6,372 nucleotides of DNA. Origin: Pseudomonadota bacterium. GTDB lineage: Bacteria > Pseudomonadota > Gammaproteobacteria > Burkholderiales > Burkholderiaceae_B. Each line of letters starts with the position of its first letter. Within the stretch, counting starts at the first letter, position 1. The position numbers and the translations under genes were made by a program. The notes below the pieces were generated by a model. That model saw only the letters and a list, made by a program, of their open reading frames with translations. It was not told where the DNA came from and did not search any database. The stretch lies in contig JAEWJD010000168.1 of NCBI GenBank assembly GCA_023386765.1, positions 1 to 6,372 on the forward strand, given 5' to 3'. Below, in pieces: positions 1-6,165 of this stretch.

Positions 1-638
1 CGGGGGTGGGGGGCGACAACCAGGCACAGGCCGGCCAGGAGGCCGTGCAGCTCATGACCGTCCACGCGGCCAAGGGGCTGGAATTTGACGCCGTCTTCAT
101 TACCGGTCTGGAAGAAGGGTTGTTTCCCCATGAGAACAGCATCCTTGAGCCGGCCGGACTCGAAGAAGAACGCCGCCTGATGTACGTCGCGGTGACGCGG
201 GCGCGCGAACGTCTGTACCTGACGTTGGCGCAAAGCCGGATGCTGCACGGGCAGACGCGCTACGCCATGCGCTCGCGCTTTCTCGAAGAGATCCCGGACA
301 GCCATCTCAAGTGGCTGACCCCGCGTGCCGGGGCAGCGCCCGCCTCGGGCTGGAGCGGCAACGCCGGATCCGCCTGGGCAGGCAAGGGCGACGCTTTCGG
401 GCGCCGCCAGACCGGTGTCGCGACGCCACGTACGCCGCGCGTCGGCTCCAGCAGCGGGGTGACGGTCGGTGAGGTCCAATACCGGGTCGGGCAGGGCGTG
501 AGCCACGCGCGTTTCGGTGAGGGCACCATCATCGGGCTGAGCGGCAACGGGCAGGATGCCCAGGCACAGATCCAGTTCCGGGACGTCGGCACCAAGACGC
601 TGGCCCTGGGGATCGCCAAGCTCGACATCCTGGCCTGA
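1..638 (+). CDS. uvrD: DNA helicase II (UvrD/PcrA family), C-terminal part, 5'-truncated by window edge
   Basis: This is the C-terminal end of an SF1A 3'-5' DNA helicase that acts in nucleotide excision and mismatch repair. It is cut by the window edge; the first complete codon in frame begins at base 3. Helicase motif V (TVHAAKGLEF, from base 57) and motif VI (LMYVAVTRARERL, about bases 177-215, with the arginine that contacts ATP) are both intact. After them comes a linker rich in Gly, Ala and Ser (about bases 320-470). The last 50 or so residues, YRVGQGVSHARFGEGTI onward, match the Tudor-like domain at the end of UvrD/PcrA, known in this family to contact RNA polymerase. About 210 residues are visible of a family usually 720-780 long. 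The GTG at base 6 is not a true start, because motifs I-IV must lie upstream. UvrD is preferred over Rep because of the Tudor-like tail. The gene ends 21 bases before the convergent LysR gene. Confidence 0.93.
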   Translation, partial: GVGGDNQAQAGQEAVQLMTVHAAKGLEFDAVFITGLEEGLFPHENSILEPAGLEEERRLMYVAVTRARERLYLTLAQSRMLHGQTRYAMRSRFLEEIPDSHLKWLTPRAGAAPASGWSGNAGSAWAGKGDAFGRRQTGVATPRTPRVGSSSGVTVGEVQYRVGQGVSHARFGEGTIIGLSGNGQDAQAQIQFRDVGTKTLALGIAKLDILA

Positions 639-650
639 CCGGCGCGGCAG

Positions 651-671
651 GCCGGCAGCTCAGCTGCCGGC
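651..671. terminator. Perfect palindrome at the uvrD / LysR convergent junction, possible bidirectional terminator
   Basis: GCCGGCAGCT (651-660) and AGCTGCCGGC (662-671) are exact reverse complements around one central C. As RNA this gives a 9-bp GC-rich stem with a three-base loop. It starts 12 bases after the uvrD stop. The loop (660-662) is exactly the stop codon of the minus-strand LysR gene, so one arm encodes that protein's last residues. No T-run follows on either strand, so it is not a textbook intrinsic terminator. Its position between convergent genes still suggests transcript ending or 3'-end protection in both directions. Confidence 0.5.
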
Positions 672-1571
672 TACCGCCGCGTGCATCATGAAATCTCGAA
701 AGGCAGCCGCTGCGGGCTCCAGCTCCTGGTCCGGCAGCCACAACAGGCCCGCCTCCATGGGCGGGATGGCGTCGGCCAGCGGCGCGGCTTCAATTTTCTT
801 GCCTTCCAGCGACCACGGCCGATACACCATGTCTGACAGAATGGTGACGCCGAAGCCGTGCGCCACCAGACCGCGCAAGGCTTCCATCGAGCGGGTACGA
901 AAGGCAATCCCGGGCGCTAGGCCGCGGGCTTCCCAGTAACTCAGTGCCGAACGCTCGCCTTCGTCCATCTCCAGCAGGATGTAAGGCCACGGTGCCACCT
1001 CCTGCAGGGTGATGGCCGCCTGCTGTAGCAGGGGGTGGCCGCTGGCCGCCCACAGCTGGCGGCGCGAGCGCACCAGCACATGGCGCGCCAGCTGACTGTC
1101 CGGCGCCATGTTCGACAGTAGCGCCACGCCCAACTCGACCTCGCCGCCAGCCACCGCTGCCTCGATCTGCGCGCGGTCCATGTCAACCAGATCCAGCACC
1201 ACCTCCGGATAGCGGCGTCGAAAGCGCGCCAGCAGGGCCGGCAGGAAATAACCCAGCACTGTATAGGAGGCGGCGATGCGCACCACGCCACGCAGCGCGT
1301 AGCGCTGAAAACCGGGCTCGCTCAAGGCGTCGTCCAGGGCGTCGAGGATCTCTCGCGCACGCTGATGGAAATGATGGCCTTCGGGCGTGAGGCTCACCCC
1401 ATGCGGGTGGCGCTCGAAGAGTTTGACGCCAAGGCGTGTCTCCAGCGCCTGCACGGCGTTGGTCACGGCCGATTGAGAAACGTGTTCGTCGGCGGCTGCC
1501 ATGGACAACCGGCCGCTGCGGGCGGCGGCGGCAAAGTAGCGCAACTGGCGCAACGTGACGTCCTTGCTCAT
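660..1571 (-). CDS. LysR-type transcriptional regulator
   Basis: This is a complete LysR-family regulator of 303 residues, the usual length. The N-terminal winged helix-turn-helix covers about residues 7-66: LRQLRYFAAAARSGRLS, then AAADEHVSQSAVTNAVQALE as the helix-turn-helix core, then the wing LFERHPHGVSLTPEG. A linker helix follows, then the two-lobed effector-binding domain from about residue 94 (RGVVRIAASYTVLGYFLPALLARF) to the end. The ATG at 1569-1571 puts the HTH at the expected distance from the N-terminus. Its ribosome site is weak: AGG lies only a few bases upstream and GGAA about ten bases upstream. The gene is divergent from the indolepyruvate oxidoreductase gene across 110 bases, the classic layout for a LysR protein controlling its neighbour and itself. 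A 2-oxoacid or aromatic amino acid as inducer is inferred from that neighbour only. The target and effector cannot be read from the sequence. Confidence 0.93.
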   Translation of the reverse strand: MSKDVTLRQLRYFAAAARSGRLSMAAADEHVSQSAVTNAVQALETRLGVKLFERHPHGVSLTPEGHHFHQRAREILDALDDALSEPGFQRYALRGVVRIAASYTVLGYFLPALLARFRRRYPEVVLDLVDMDRAQIEAAVAGGEVELGVALLSNMAPDSQLARHVLVRSRRQLWAASGHPLLQQAAITLQEVAPWPYILLEMDEGERSALSYWEARGLAPGIAFRTRSMEALRGLVAHGFGVTILSDMVYRPWSLEGKKIEAAPLADAIPPMEAGLLWLPDQELEPAAAAFRDFMMHAAVAGS

Positions 1572-1587
1572 GACCTATGAGTTCCGT

Positions 1588-1622
1588 TTATCGAATAACA
1601 GAGGTCAGAATATATCAATATA
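1588..1622. promoter_or_regulatory. AT-rich divergent promoter/operator region with two dyads, candidate LysR sites
   Basis: The 110-base gap between the divergent genes (1572-1681) contains an AT-rich island in otherwise GC-rich DNA. It holds two dyads: TTAT-CGA-ATAA (1588-1598) and TATAT-CA-ATATA (1611-1622). Their centres are about 23.5 bases apart, roughly two helical turns, which suits the recognition and activation sites of a LysR tetramer. A T-N11-A frame fits at 1588-1600. A weak sigma70-like pair for the plus strand is TTATCG (1588-1593) and TATATC (1611-1616) with 17 bases between, matching about 3 and 4 of 6 consensus positions. A weak promoter would fit an activator-dependent gene. 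The assignment to the adjacent LysR protein is inference. Confidence 0.45.
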
Positions 1623-1669
1623 CGATAGCTACGGGCCTTCCTACACTCCGCTCAAACCCTGTTTGGGAT

Positions 1670-1675
1670 AAGGAG
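1670..1675 (+). promoter_or_regulatory. Ribosome binding site of the indolepyruvate oxidoreductase gene; fixes its start
   Basis: AAGGAG lies six bases upstream of the ATG at 1682, a near-ideal Shine-Dalgarno site. It decides the start. An in-frame ATG at 1577 would add 35 residues, but it lies five bases from the divergent LysR start and its translation would run through the AT-rich promoter island. A small inverted repeat, CAAAC (1653-1657) and GTTTG (1661-1665), sits just upstream in the leader. Confidence 0.85.
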
Positions 1676-1681
1676 AGAGAC

Positions 1682-4600
1682 ATGAATGCCCCGTTGCCGG
1701 CCGTCGTGGCCCAATCGCTGGCTGCCCAGGCCCCTGAGCGCCGCTATATGAGCGGCACCCAGGCCCTGGTGACCCTGCCCATGCTGCAGCGCGACCGCGA
1801 TCGCGCAGCCGGCCTGAATACCTCGGGCTACATCTCGGGGTATCGGGGCTCACCGCTGGGCGGGCTGGACATGGCTCTCTGGAAGGCCCGGCAACAGCTG
1901 GCGGCCCATGATCTGGTTTTCCAACCTGGTTTGAACGAGGACCTGGCCGCCACGGCTGTCTGGGGCAGTCAGCAGGTGAACCTTTTTCCAGGCGGAACCC
2001 GCGATGGCGTGTTCGGGATGTGGTACGGCAAGGGGCCGGGGGTGGATCGTTCGATCGACGTGCTTAAGCACGCCAACGCCGCCGGGTCGGCCAGGCATGG
2101 CGGCGTGTTGCTGCTGGCCGGCGATGACCATGCTGCCAAGTCGTCGTCGGTGGCGCACCAATCGGAGCACGTGCTGATTGCCAGCGGCATCCCGGTGCTC
2201 TATCCGTCCAATGTGCAGGAGTACCTCGATTACGGCCTGCACGGCTGGGCCATGAGCCGTTATACCGGTCTGTGGGTCGCCATGAAGTGCGTGACCGATG
2301 TGGTCGAGTCCAGCGCTTCGGTGGCGGTCGACGCCCAGCGCTTGTCCATTGTCCTGCCCGACGGAGTGTTGCCCGAGGACGGGCTTAATATCCGCTGGCC
2401 CGATACGCCGCTGGCCCAGGAAGCGCGCCTGGTCGACCACAAATGGTATGCCGCGCTGGCCTATGTGCGCGCCAACCGGTTGAATCAGGTGGTGCTGGAT
2501 TCGCCCCAGGCACGCTTTGGCATCATGACGGCGGGCAAGGCCTATCTCGATGTGCGCCAGGCCCTCAATGACCTGGGGCTGGACGAGGCTGCCTGTCGCG
2601 CCGCCGGTATCCGCCTCATGAAGGTCGGCTGCATCTGGCCGCTGGATGCCCAGGATGCCCGCGCCTTCGCCACCGGTCTGCAGGAAATCCTGGTGGTCGA
2701 GGAGAAACGCCAGATTCTCGAATATGCCCTCAAGGAAGAGCTGTACAACTGGCGTGACGATGTGCGCCCGCGCGTGTTCGGCAAGTTCGACGAGCGTGAT
2801 AACGGGGGAGGAGAGTGGTCCACTCCGCGTGGCCAGTGGTTGCTGCCGGCGCGCTATGAGCTGTCGCCCGCGATGATCGCGCGTGCCATCGCCGCGCGGC
2901 TGGACAAGGTGGACCTGCCGCCGGCGATCCGCGCGCGCATGGCCGCGCGCCTGGCGGTGATCCAGGCCAAGGAGCGCGAGGCGGCGCGCCCGATCGTGGT
3001 CGAAGAGCGCAAGCCGTGGTTCTGCTCGGGCTGTCCGCACAATACCTCGACCCGCGTACCGGAAGGCTCGCGTGCCGTGGCCGGCATTGGCTGCCACTAC
3101 ATGGCCATGTGGATGGATCGCAATACCGACACCTTCAGCCAGATGGGTGGCGAAGGCGTGGCCTGGCTGGGGCAGAAGGACTTCACTGCCGAGCGGCATA
3201 TTTTCGCCAACCTGGGAGACGGTACCTACTTCCACTCGGGCTTGTTGGCGATCCGTGCCGCCGTGGCGGCGCAGGCGCCGATCACTTACAAGATTCTTTA
3301 CAACGACGCCGTTGCCATGACGGGCGGCCAGCCCATCGACGGCGTCCTGACCGTGCCGGGTATTGCCGCCCAGGTGCTCGCCGAAGGCGTCAAGCGCGTG
3401 GTGGTGGTGAGCGACGAACCGGAAAAATACCAGGCAGGCCTGGCGCTGCCGGCCGCCGTGACGGTGCACCATCGGCGCGAGCTGGATGCGGTACAGCGTG
3501 AGCTGCGCGAGATCGCCGGGACCACGGTCCTGATCTATGACCAGACCTGCGCCACCGAGAAGCGTCGCCGACGCAAGCGCGGCGATTATCCCGATCCCGC
3601 CCGGCGCGTATTCATCAACGAAGCCGTCTGCGAGGGTTGCGGGGATTGCTCGGTGAAGTCGAACTGCCTGTCGGTCGAACCCTTGGAAACACCGCTGGGT
3701 ACCAAGCGGCGGGTGAATCAATCGTCATGCAACAAGGATTTCTCCTGTCTCGAAGGCTTCTGCCCCAGCTTCGTCACCGCCGAGGGCGCCAGCGTCAGGA
3801 AACCACAGGCCACGGGCGCCGCCGCGCCCCAGGCGCTGCCAGAACCGCCGTTGGCCACGCTTGAAGACGGGCGCAGCTGCCGCTTGGTGGTGGCCGGTGT
3901 TGGCGGGACGGGCGTGGTGACCATCGGGGCGCTGCTGGGCACGGCGGCCCATCTGGAAGGCAAGGGCGTAACGGTGCTGGACATGGCCGGGCTGGCCCAG
4001 AAGGGCGGCGCGGTGCTCAGTCACGTGCAACTGGCCGCCCGCCCGCAAGACCTGTATGCCACGCGCGTGGCCCTGGGCGAAGCGGATCTGGTGATCGGCT
4101 GCGATGCCCTGGTGGCGGCCTCGCCCGAAGTGCTTTCGCGGCTGCGCCCCAAGGGCGGGCGCGCCGTGGTCAATCGCAGCGCCGCACCGACGGCAGCCTT
4201 TCTGTCTCAGCCCGACTGGAAGTTCCCGGGTACCCAGGCCGAAGCCGCGCTGGCGCGGGCGGCGGACGGCGGTTGCGACTTCGTCGATGCGGGCCCGACC
4301 GCCGAGCGGTTGTTGGGCGACAGCATCTTCGCCAATCCCTTGCTGCTGGGCTTCGCCTGGCAACGCGGCGCCGTGCCGTTGGCGCGGACCAGCCTGCGGC
4401 GCGCCATTGAGCTGAATGGCGTGGCGGTCGAGAAAAACCTGCAGGCTTTTGAACTTGGCCGCCAACTGGCGCATCGCGGCGAGTCATCGGCCATGGCCGA
4501 GCACCGCGTTGCGATGCCGGAGTCGCTGGATGCCTTGATCGGGCGGCTGGCCGAGCATCTGCGTGGCTACCAGAGCCCAGCCTATGCCGCGCGCTTTGTA

Positions 4601-5167
4601 CAGGCCGTGGAGGCCGTTAGGCAGCGCGAAAGCAGCCAGGGCATGGGGCAGGAAATCACGCGCGCCGTGGCACGCAATCTGGCCAAGCTCATGAGCTACA
4701 AGGACGAATACGAAGTGGCCCGGCTGCACACGTCGGCGGCGTTCCATGCGCGGCTGCGAGAGCAGTTCGATGGCGAACCGGGCAAGGACTACAAGCTGGT
4801 TTTCCATCTTGCTCCCCCGCTCATGGGCGGGCAGCGCAAACGTCGCTTCGGACCCTGGATCCAGCCGCTTTTCAGGGTTCTGGCCGGATTGCGAGGCTTG
4901 CGCGGCAGCGTCCTGGATGTCTTCGGCCATACCGGAGAGCGGCGCATGGAACGCGCCTTGATGCGCGACTATCTGGCCTTGGCCGAGGAGCTGGCTGCCA
5001 CGCTGGCACCCGAGCGCCGCGAAGCGGCGCGGGCGCTCGCCGAACTCCCCGATACGATCCGGGGCTACGGCCATGTCAAGGCAGCCAAGGTCGAGCAGGC
5101 CGCCGGGCAGCGCCAGGCGCTGCTCAAGCAGTACCGCGCCTTGCAAACCTTGCGCCAGGCGGCCTGA
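1682..5167 (+). CDS. Indolepyruvate ferredoxin oxidoreductase, fused single-chain type (thiamine diphosphate, Fe-S, DUF6537 tail)
   Basis: Enzymes of this family convert aryl-pyruvates such as indolepyruvate or phenylpyruvate, with CoA and oxidised ferredoxin, to aryl-acetyl-CoA and CO2. The product is 1161 residues from the ATG at 1682, usual for the fused proteobacterial form. Domains in order: an N-terminal pyrimidine-type domain (from about residue 22, with SGYISGYRGSPLGGLD at 48-63); a middle 2-oxoacid oxidoreductase domain (about 265-360); a thiamine-diphosphate domain (about 440-625) with CSGCPHN at 448-454 and G512-D-G514 followed by N541, the diphosphate/metal motif; a ferredoxin-like insert with C650, C653, C656, C662, C683, C689 and C694; a gamma/IorB-type domain (about 736-926) opening with the glycine motif GVGGTG at 739-744; and a C-terminal region (about 940-1143, FGPW near 1055) resembling DUF6537. 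C448, C451, C471 and C623 are spaced like the cluster ligands near thiamine in the pyruvate oxidoreductase family. Family assignment is firm. Substrate is inferred: aryl-pyruvate, branched-chain or other 2-oxoacids are possible. The divergent LysR gene is its likely regulator. No separate ferredoxin gene is present here. The protein is cytoplasmic, with no signal peptide or membrane segment. Confidence 0.93.
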   Translation: MNAPLPAVVAQSLAAQAPERRYMSGTQALVTLPMLQRDRDRAAGLNTSGYISGYRGSPLGGLDMALWKARQQLAAHDLVFQPGLNEDLAATAVWGSQQVNLFPGGTRDGVFGMWYGKGPGVDRSIDVLKHANAAGSARHGGVLLLAGDDHAAKSSSVAHQSEHVLIASGIPVLYPSNVQEYLDYGLHGWAMSRYTGLWVAMKCVTDVVESSASVAVDAQRLSIVLPDGVLPEDGLNIRWPDTPLAQEARLVDHKWYAALAYVRANRLNQVVLDSPQARFGIMTAGKAYLDVRQALNDLGLDEAACRAAGIRLMKVGCIWPLDAQDARAFATGLQEILVVEEKRQILEYALKEELYNWRDDVRPRVFGKFDERDNGGGEWSTPRGQWLLPARYELSPAMIARAIAARLDKVDLPPAIRARMAARLAVIQAKEREAARPIVVEERKPWFCSGCPHNTSTRVPEGSRAVAGIGCHYMAMWMDRNTDTFSQMGGEGVAWLGQKDFTAERHIFANLGDGTYFHSGLLAIRAAVAAQAPITYKILYNDAVAMTGGQPIDGVLTVPGIAAQVLAEGVKRVVVVSDEPEKYQAGLALPAAVTVHHRRELDAVQRELREIAGTTVLIYDQTCATEKRRRRKRGDYPDPARRVFINEAVCEGCGDCSVKSNCLSVEPLETPLGTKRRVNQSSCNKDFSCLEGFCPSFVTAEGASVRKPQATGAAAPQALPEPPLATLEDGRSCRLVVAGVGGTGVVTIGALLGTAAHLEGKGVTVLDMAGLAQKGGAVLSHVQLAARPQDLYATRVALGEADLVIGCDALVAASPEVLSRLRPKGGRAVVNRSAAPTAAFLSQPDWKFPGTQAEAALARAADGGCDFVDAGPTAERLLGDSIFANPLLLGFAWQRGAVPLARTSLRRAIELNGVAVEKNLQAFELGRQLAHRGESSAMAEHRVAMPESLDALIGRLAEHLRGYQSPAYAARFVQAVEAVRQRESSQGMGQEITRAVARNLAKLMSYKDEYEVARLHTSAAFHARLREQFDGEPGKDYKLVFHLAPPLMGGQRKRRFGPWIQPLFRVLAGLRGLRGSVLDVFGHTGERRMERALMRDYLALAEELAATLAPERREAARALAELPDTIRGYGHVKAAKVEQAAGQRQALLKQYRALQTLRQAA

Positions 5168-5175
5168 TGCGGGCC

Positions 5176-5207
5176 GGAGCCGCGCAGGCTCGGGCCTGCG
5201 TGGCTCC
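5176..5207 (+). terminator. Strong hairpin just after the oxidoreductase gene, likely transcription terminator
   Basis: Two 14-base arms, GGAGCCGCGCAGGC (5176-5189) and GCCTGCGTGGCTCC (5194-5207), pair fully with one G-U wobble around a four-base TCGG loop. The hairpin begins eight bases after the TGA of the oxidoreductase gene. The sequence after it is TGAAAAATCGG, so there is no T-run, and on RNA criteria alone it is a non-canonical terminator. Such hairpins behind GC-rich genes often end transcripts or block 3' exonucleases. It argues that the downstream regulator gene has its own promoter. Confidence 0.6.
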
Positions 5208-5309
5208 TGAAAAATCGGAAGATCAATTTCATGGGGCTAGCGATCGATGGCCCTGGGCATCCGGGGTTTCTCGTCGATTGCGGGTAAGCACCTATTAAAA
5301 AAAAGAGGG

Positions 5310-5330
5310 TGAAGTTTCAGACTCATGAAA
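5310..5330. promoter_or_regulatory. Overlapping dyads upstream of the XRE-cupin gene, candidate operator
   Basis: TGAA (5310-5313) and TTTCA (5315-5319) form a tight dyad. The same TTTCA pairs with TGAAA (5326-5330) across six bases, giving TTTCA-N6-TGAAA. An A8 tract (5297-5304) lies just upstream in this GC-rich genome, with TATTAA (5293-5298) as a possible but weak -10 element; no convincing -35 was found. Regulators of the XRE family commonly bind short dyads upstream of their own gene, so autoregulation is a reasonable guess. Nothing else in the 215-base gap after the oxidoreductase gene could be assigned apart from the hairpin and a doubtful 18-codon reading frame at 5231-5287. Confidence 0.25.
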
Positions 5331-5373
5331 ACGCAGTAGGCAGTCTTGTAGTGCGAGTTACGTGTCCAGTCCT

Positions 5374-5377
5374 GGAG
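5374..5377 (+). promoter_or_regulatory. Ribosome binding site choosing ATG 5383 for the XRE-cupin gene
   Basis: GGAG ends five bases before the ATG at 5383. An in-frame GTG at 5362 would add seven residues but has no good Shine-Dalgarno site, so the ATG is preferred. Confidence 0.65.
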
Positions 5378-5382
5378 CCAAC

Positions 5383-5985
5383 ATGTCGATCGCAGCAAGC
5401 AGTCTTCCTGAAAACGATGGCACCTCCAACGCCTCCATGTGGCTGGGCGAGGAAATCAAGAATCTTCGCCGCGCGCGAGGCTATTCCTTGCAGATGCTGT
5501 CGGACCGCTGTGGCAAGTCGATCGGCTATCTCAGCCAGCTCGAGCGCGGGCTGACCACGCCGACCATTGGCGCGATGCAGGAAATCGCCCGCGCCCTCGA
5601 TGTCCAGATCAGCTGGTTTTTTCCCAAAGGCAAGCCGGAAGACCCGACCGACAGCGGCATCGTGGTGCGTTACGAGCAGCGTCGCCGGCTGTCATTCGAG
5701 TCTGGCGTCGCCGATTACCTGCTTTCTCCGAGTCTTTCTGGCCAGCTTGAATTGCTGGTCTGCATCCTCGAACCCGGTTCCGACAGCGGGCAGGCCTATT
5801 GCCATCGTGGCGAAGAGGCCGGGGTAGTGATCCAGGGCAGCCTGGAACTATGGGTCGAGGAAAAACACTTTCTTCTGCAGCCGGGCGACAGCTTCGCCTT
5901 CCTGAGTACGCAGCCGCATCGCTACCGCAATCCCGGGCTGGTGCCCACCGAAGTGGTCTGGGCCATTACGCCGCCCACGTATTAA
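5383..5985 (+). CDS. XRE-family transcriptional regulator with C-terminal cupin domain
   Basis: The product is a 200-residue two-domain regulator. Residues 21-80 form a Cro/C1-type helix-turn-helix: LGEEIKNLRRARGYSLQMLS, then the recognition part KSIGYLSQLERGLTTPTIGAM, then IARALDVQISWFF. Residues about 122-198 form a small cupin barrel with the motifs CHRGEEAGVVIQGSLEL (140-156), LQPGDSFAF (165-173) and PHRYRNPG (178-185). This is the architecture of the PuuR/SutR-like group, where the cupin senses a small molecule and the N-terminus binds DNA as a dimer. H141, E144/E145 and H179 remain of the usual cupin metal-site positions, while the second histidine of a canonical HxH is a glycine (G143), common in this group. 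The permease gene follows 180 bases downstream on the same strand, so control of that transporter and of itself is likely. Ligand unknown: amino acid, polyamine or peptide derivatives are possible. Confidence 0.92.
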   Translation: MSIAASSLPENDGTSNASMWLGEEIKNLRRARGYSLQMLSDRCGKSIGYLSQLERGLTTPTIGAMQEIARALDVQISWFFPKGKPEDPTDSGIVVRYEQRRRLSFESGVADYLLSPSLSGQLELLVCILEPGSDSGQAYCHRGEEAGVVIQGSLELWVEEKHFLLQPGDSFAFLSTQPHRYRNPGLVPTEVVWAITPPTY

Positions 5986-6003
5986 GCCGTAGATGCACAT
6001 AGG

Positions 6004-6032
6004 CGCGACCGCCCGTCTTGGGGCCGGTTGCG
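6004..6032 (+). terminator. Imperfect hairpin after the XRE-cupin gene
   Basis: CGCGACC (6004-6010) pairs with GGTTGCG (6026-6032) with one wobble. Inside it GCCC (6011-6014) pairs with GGGC (6021-6024), leaving a six-base loop and one bulged C at 6025. It starts 19 bases after the regulator stop codon. No T-run follows, so it could be an attenuator, a weak terminator or chance in GC-rich DNA. The rest of the 180-base gap up to the permease shows no gene and no clear promoter. Confidence 0.25.
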
Positions 6033-6154
6033 TATCACGCCAAGAATTCGCTGTTTTCGCCGGTCCTGAACCAGGTGTGGATATCGCATGCCGCTCTCGG
6101 GATCCATCTGGCCTGTGCGGCCGGGGCCGTCGTTCAACGCTTTGTTGTGCTGAT

Positions 6155-6159
6155 GAGGA
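6155..6159 (+). promoter_or_regulatory. Ribosome binding site of the ABC permease gene
   Basis: GAGGA ends six bases before the ATG at 6166. It supports that start and shows that a new gene begins here even though its end is outside the window. Confidence 0.7.
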
Positions 6160-6165
6160 AAACCG

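Noticed and set aside
260..628. Minus-strand frame of 122 codons opposite uvrD
   Set aside because: The uvrD frame carries clear helicase motifs and a Tudor-like tail; the antisense product is rich in Pro, Arg and Ala with no recognisable pattern.
1577..1681. N-terminal extension of the oxidoreductase from the ATG at 1577
   Set aside because: It would start five bases from the divergent LysR start, run through the AT-rich promoter island and lacks a good ribosome site, whereas ATG 1682 has AAGGAG six bases upstream.
1850..5146. Long minus-strand open frames (623, 249 and 220 codons) opposite the oxidoreductase gene, all in one frame
   Set aside because: They are in exact codon register with the sense gene. 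In that register antisense stops arise only from sense TTA, CTA or TCA codons, which are rare in GC-rich genes; the breaks fall at TCA serine codons (1850, 3725 and 4484). The translations look like no known family, so this is a composition artefact.
5297..5304. A8 tract as a possible slippage site or terminator T-run for the minus strand
   Set aside because: It lies outside any coding region, and I see no hairpin upstream of it on the minus strand nor a minus-strand gene that would end there.
5309..5554. 81-codon GTG frame overlapping the start of the XRE-cupin gene
   Set aside because: Most of it is another frame of the XRE helix-turn-helix coding region, and its supposed ribosome site overlaps the start codon.
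6044..6105. Cluster of common restriction sites: GAATTC, GATATC, GCATGC and GGATCC within 62 bases, resembling a cloning polylinker
   Set aside because: The sites are spaced and embedded in ordinary GC-rich sequence, not packed as in a vector linker, and the flanking genes are natural neighbours. Chance is the simpler explanation.
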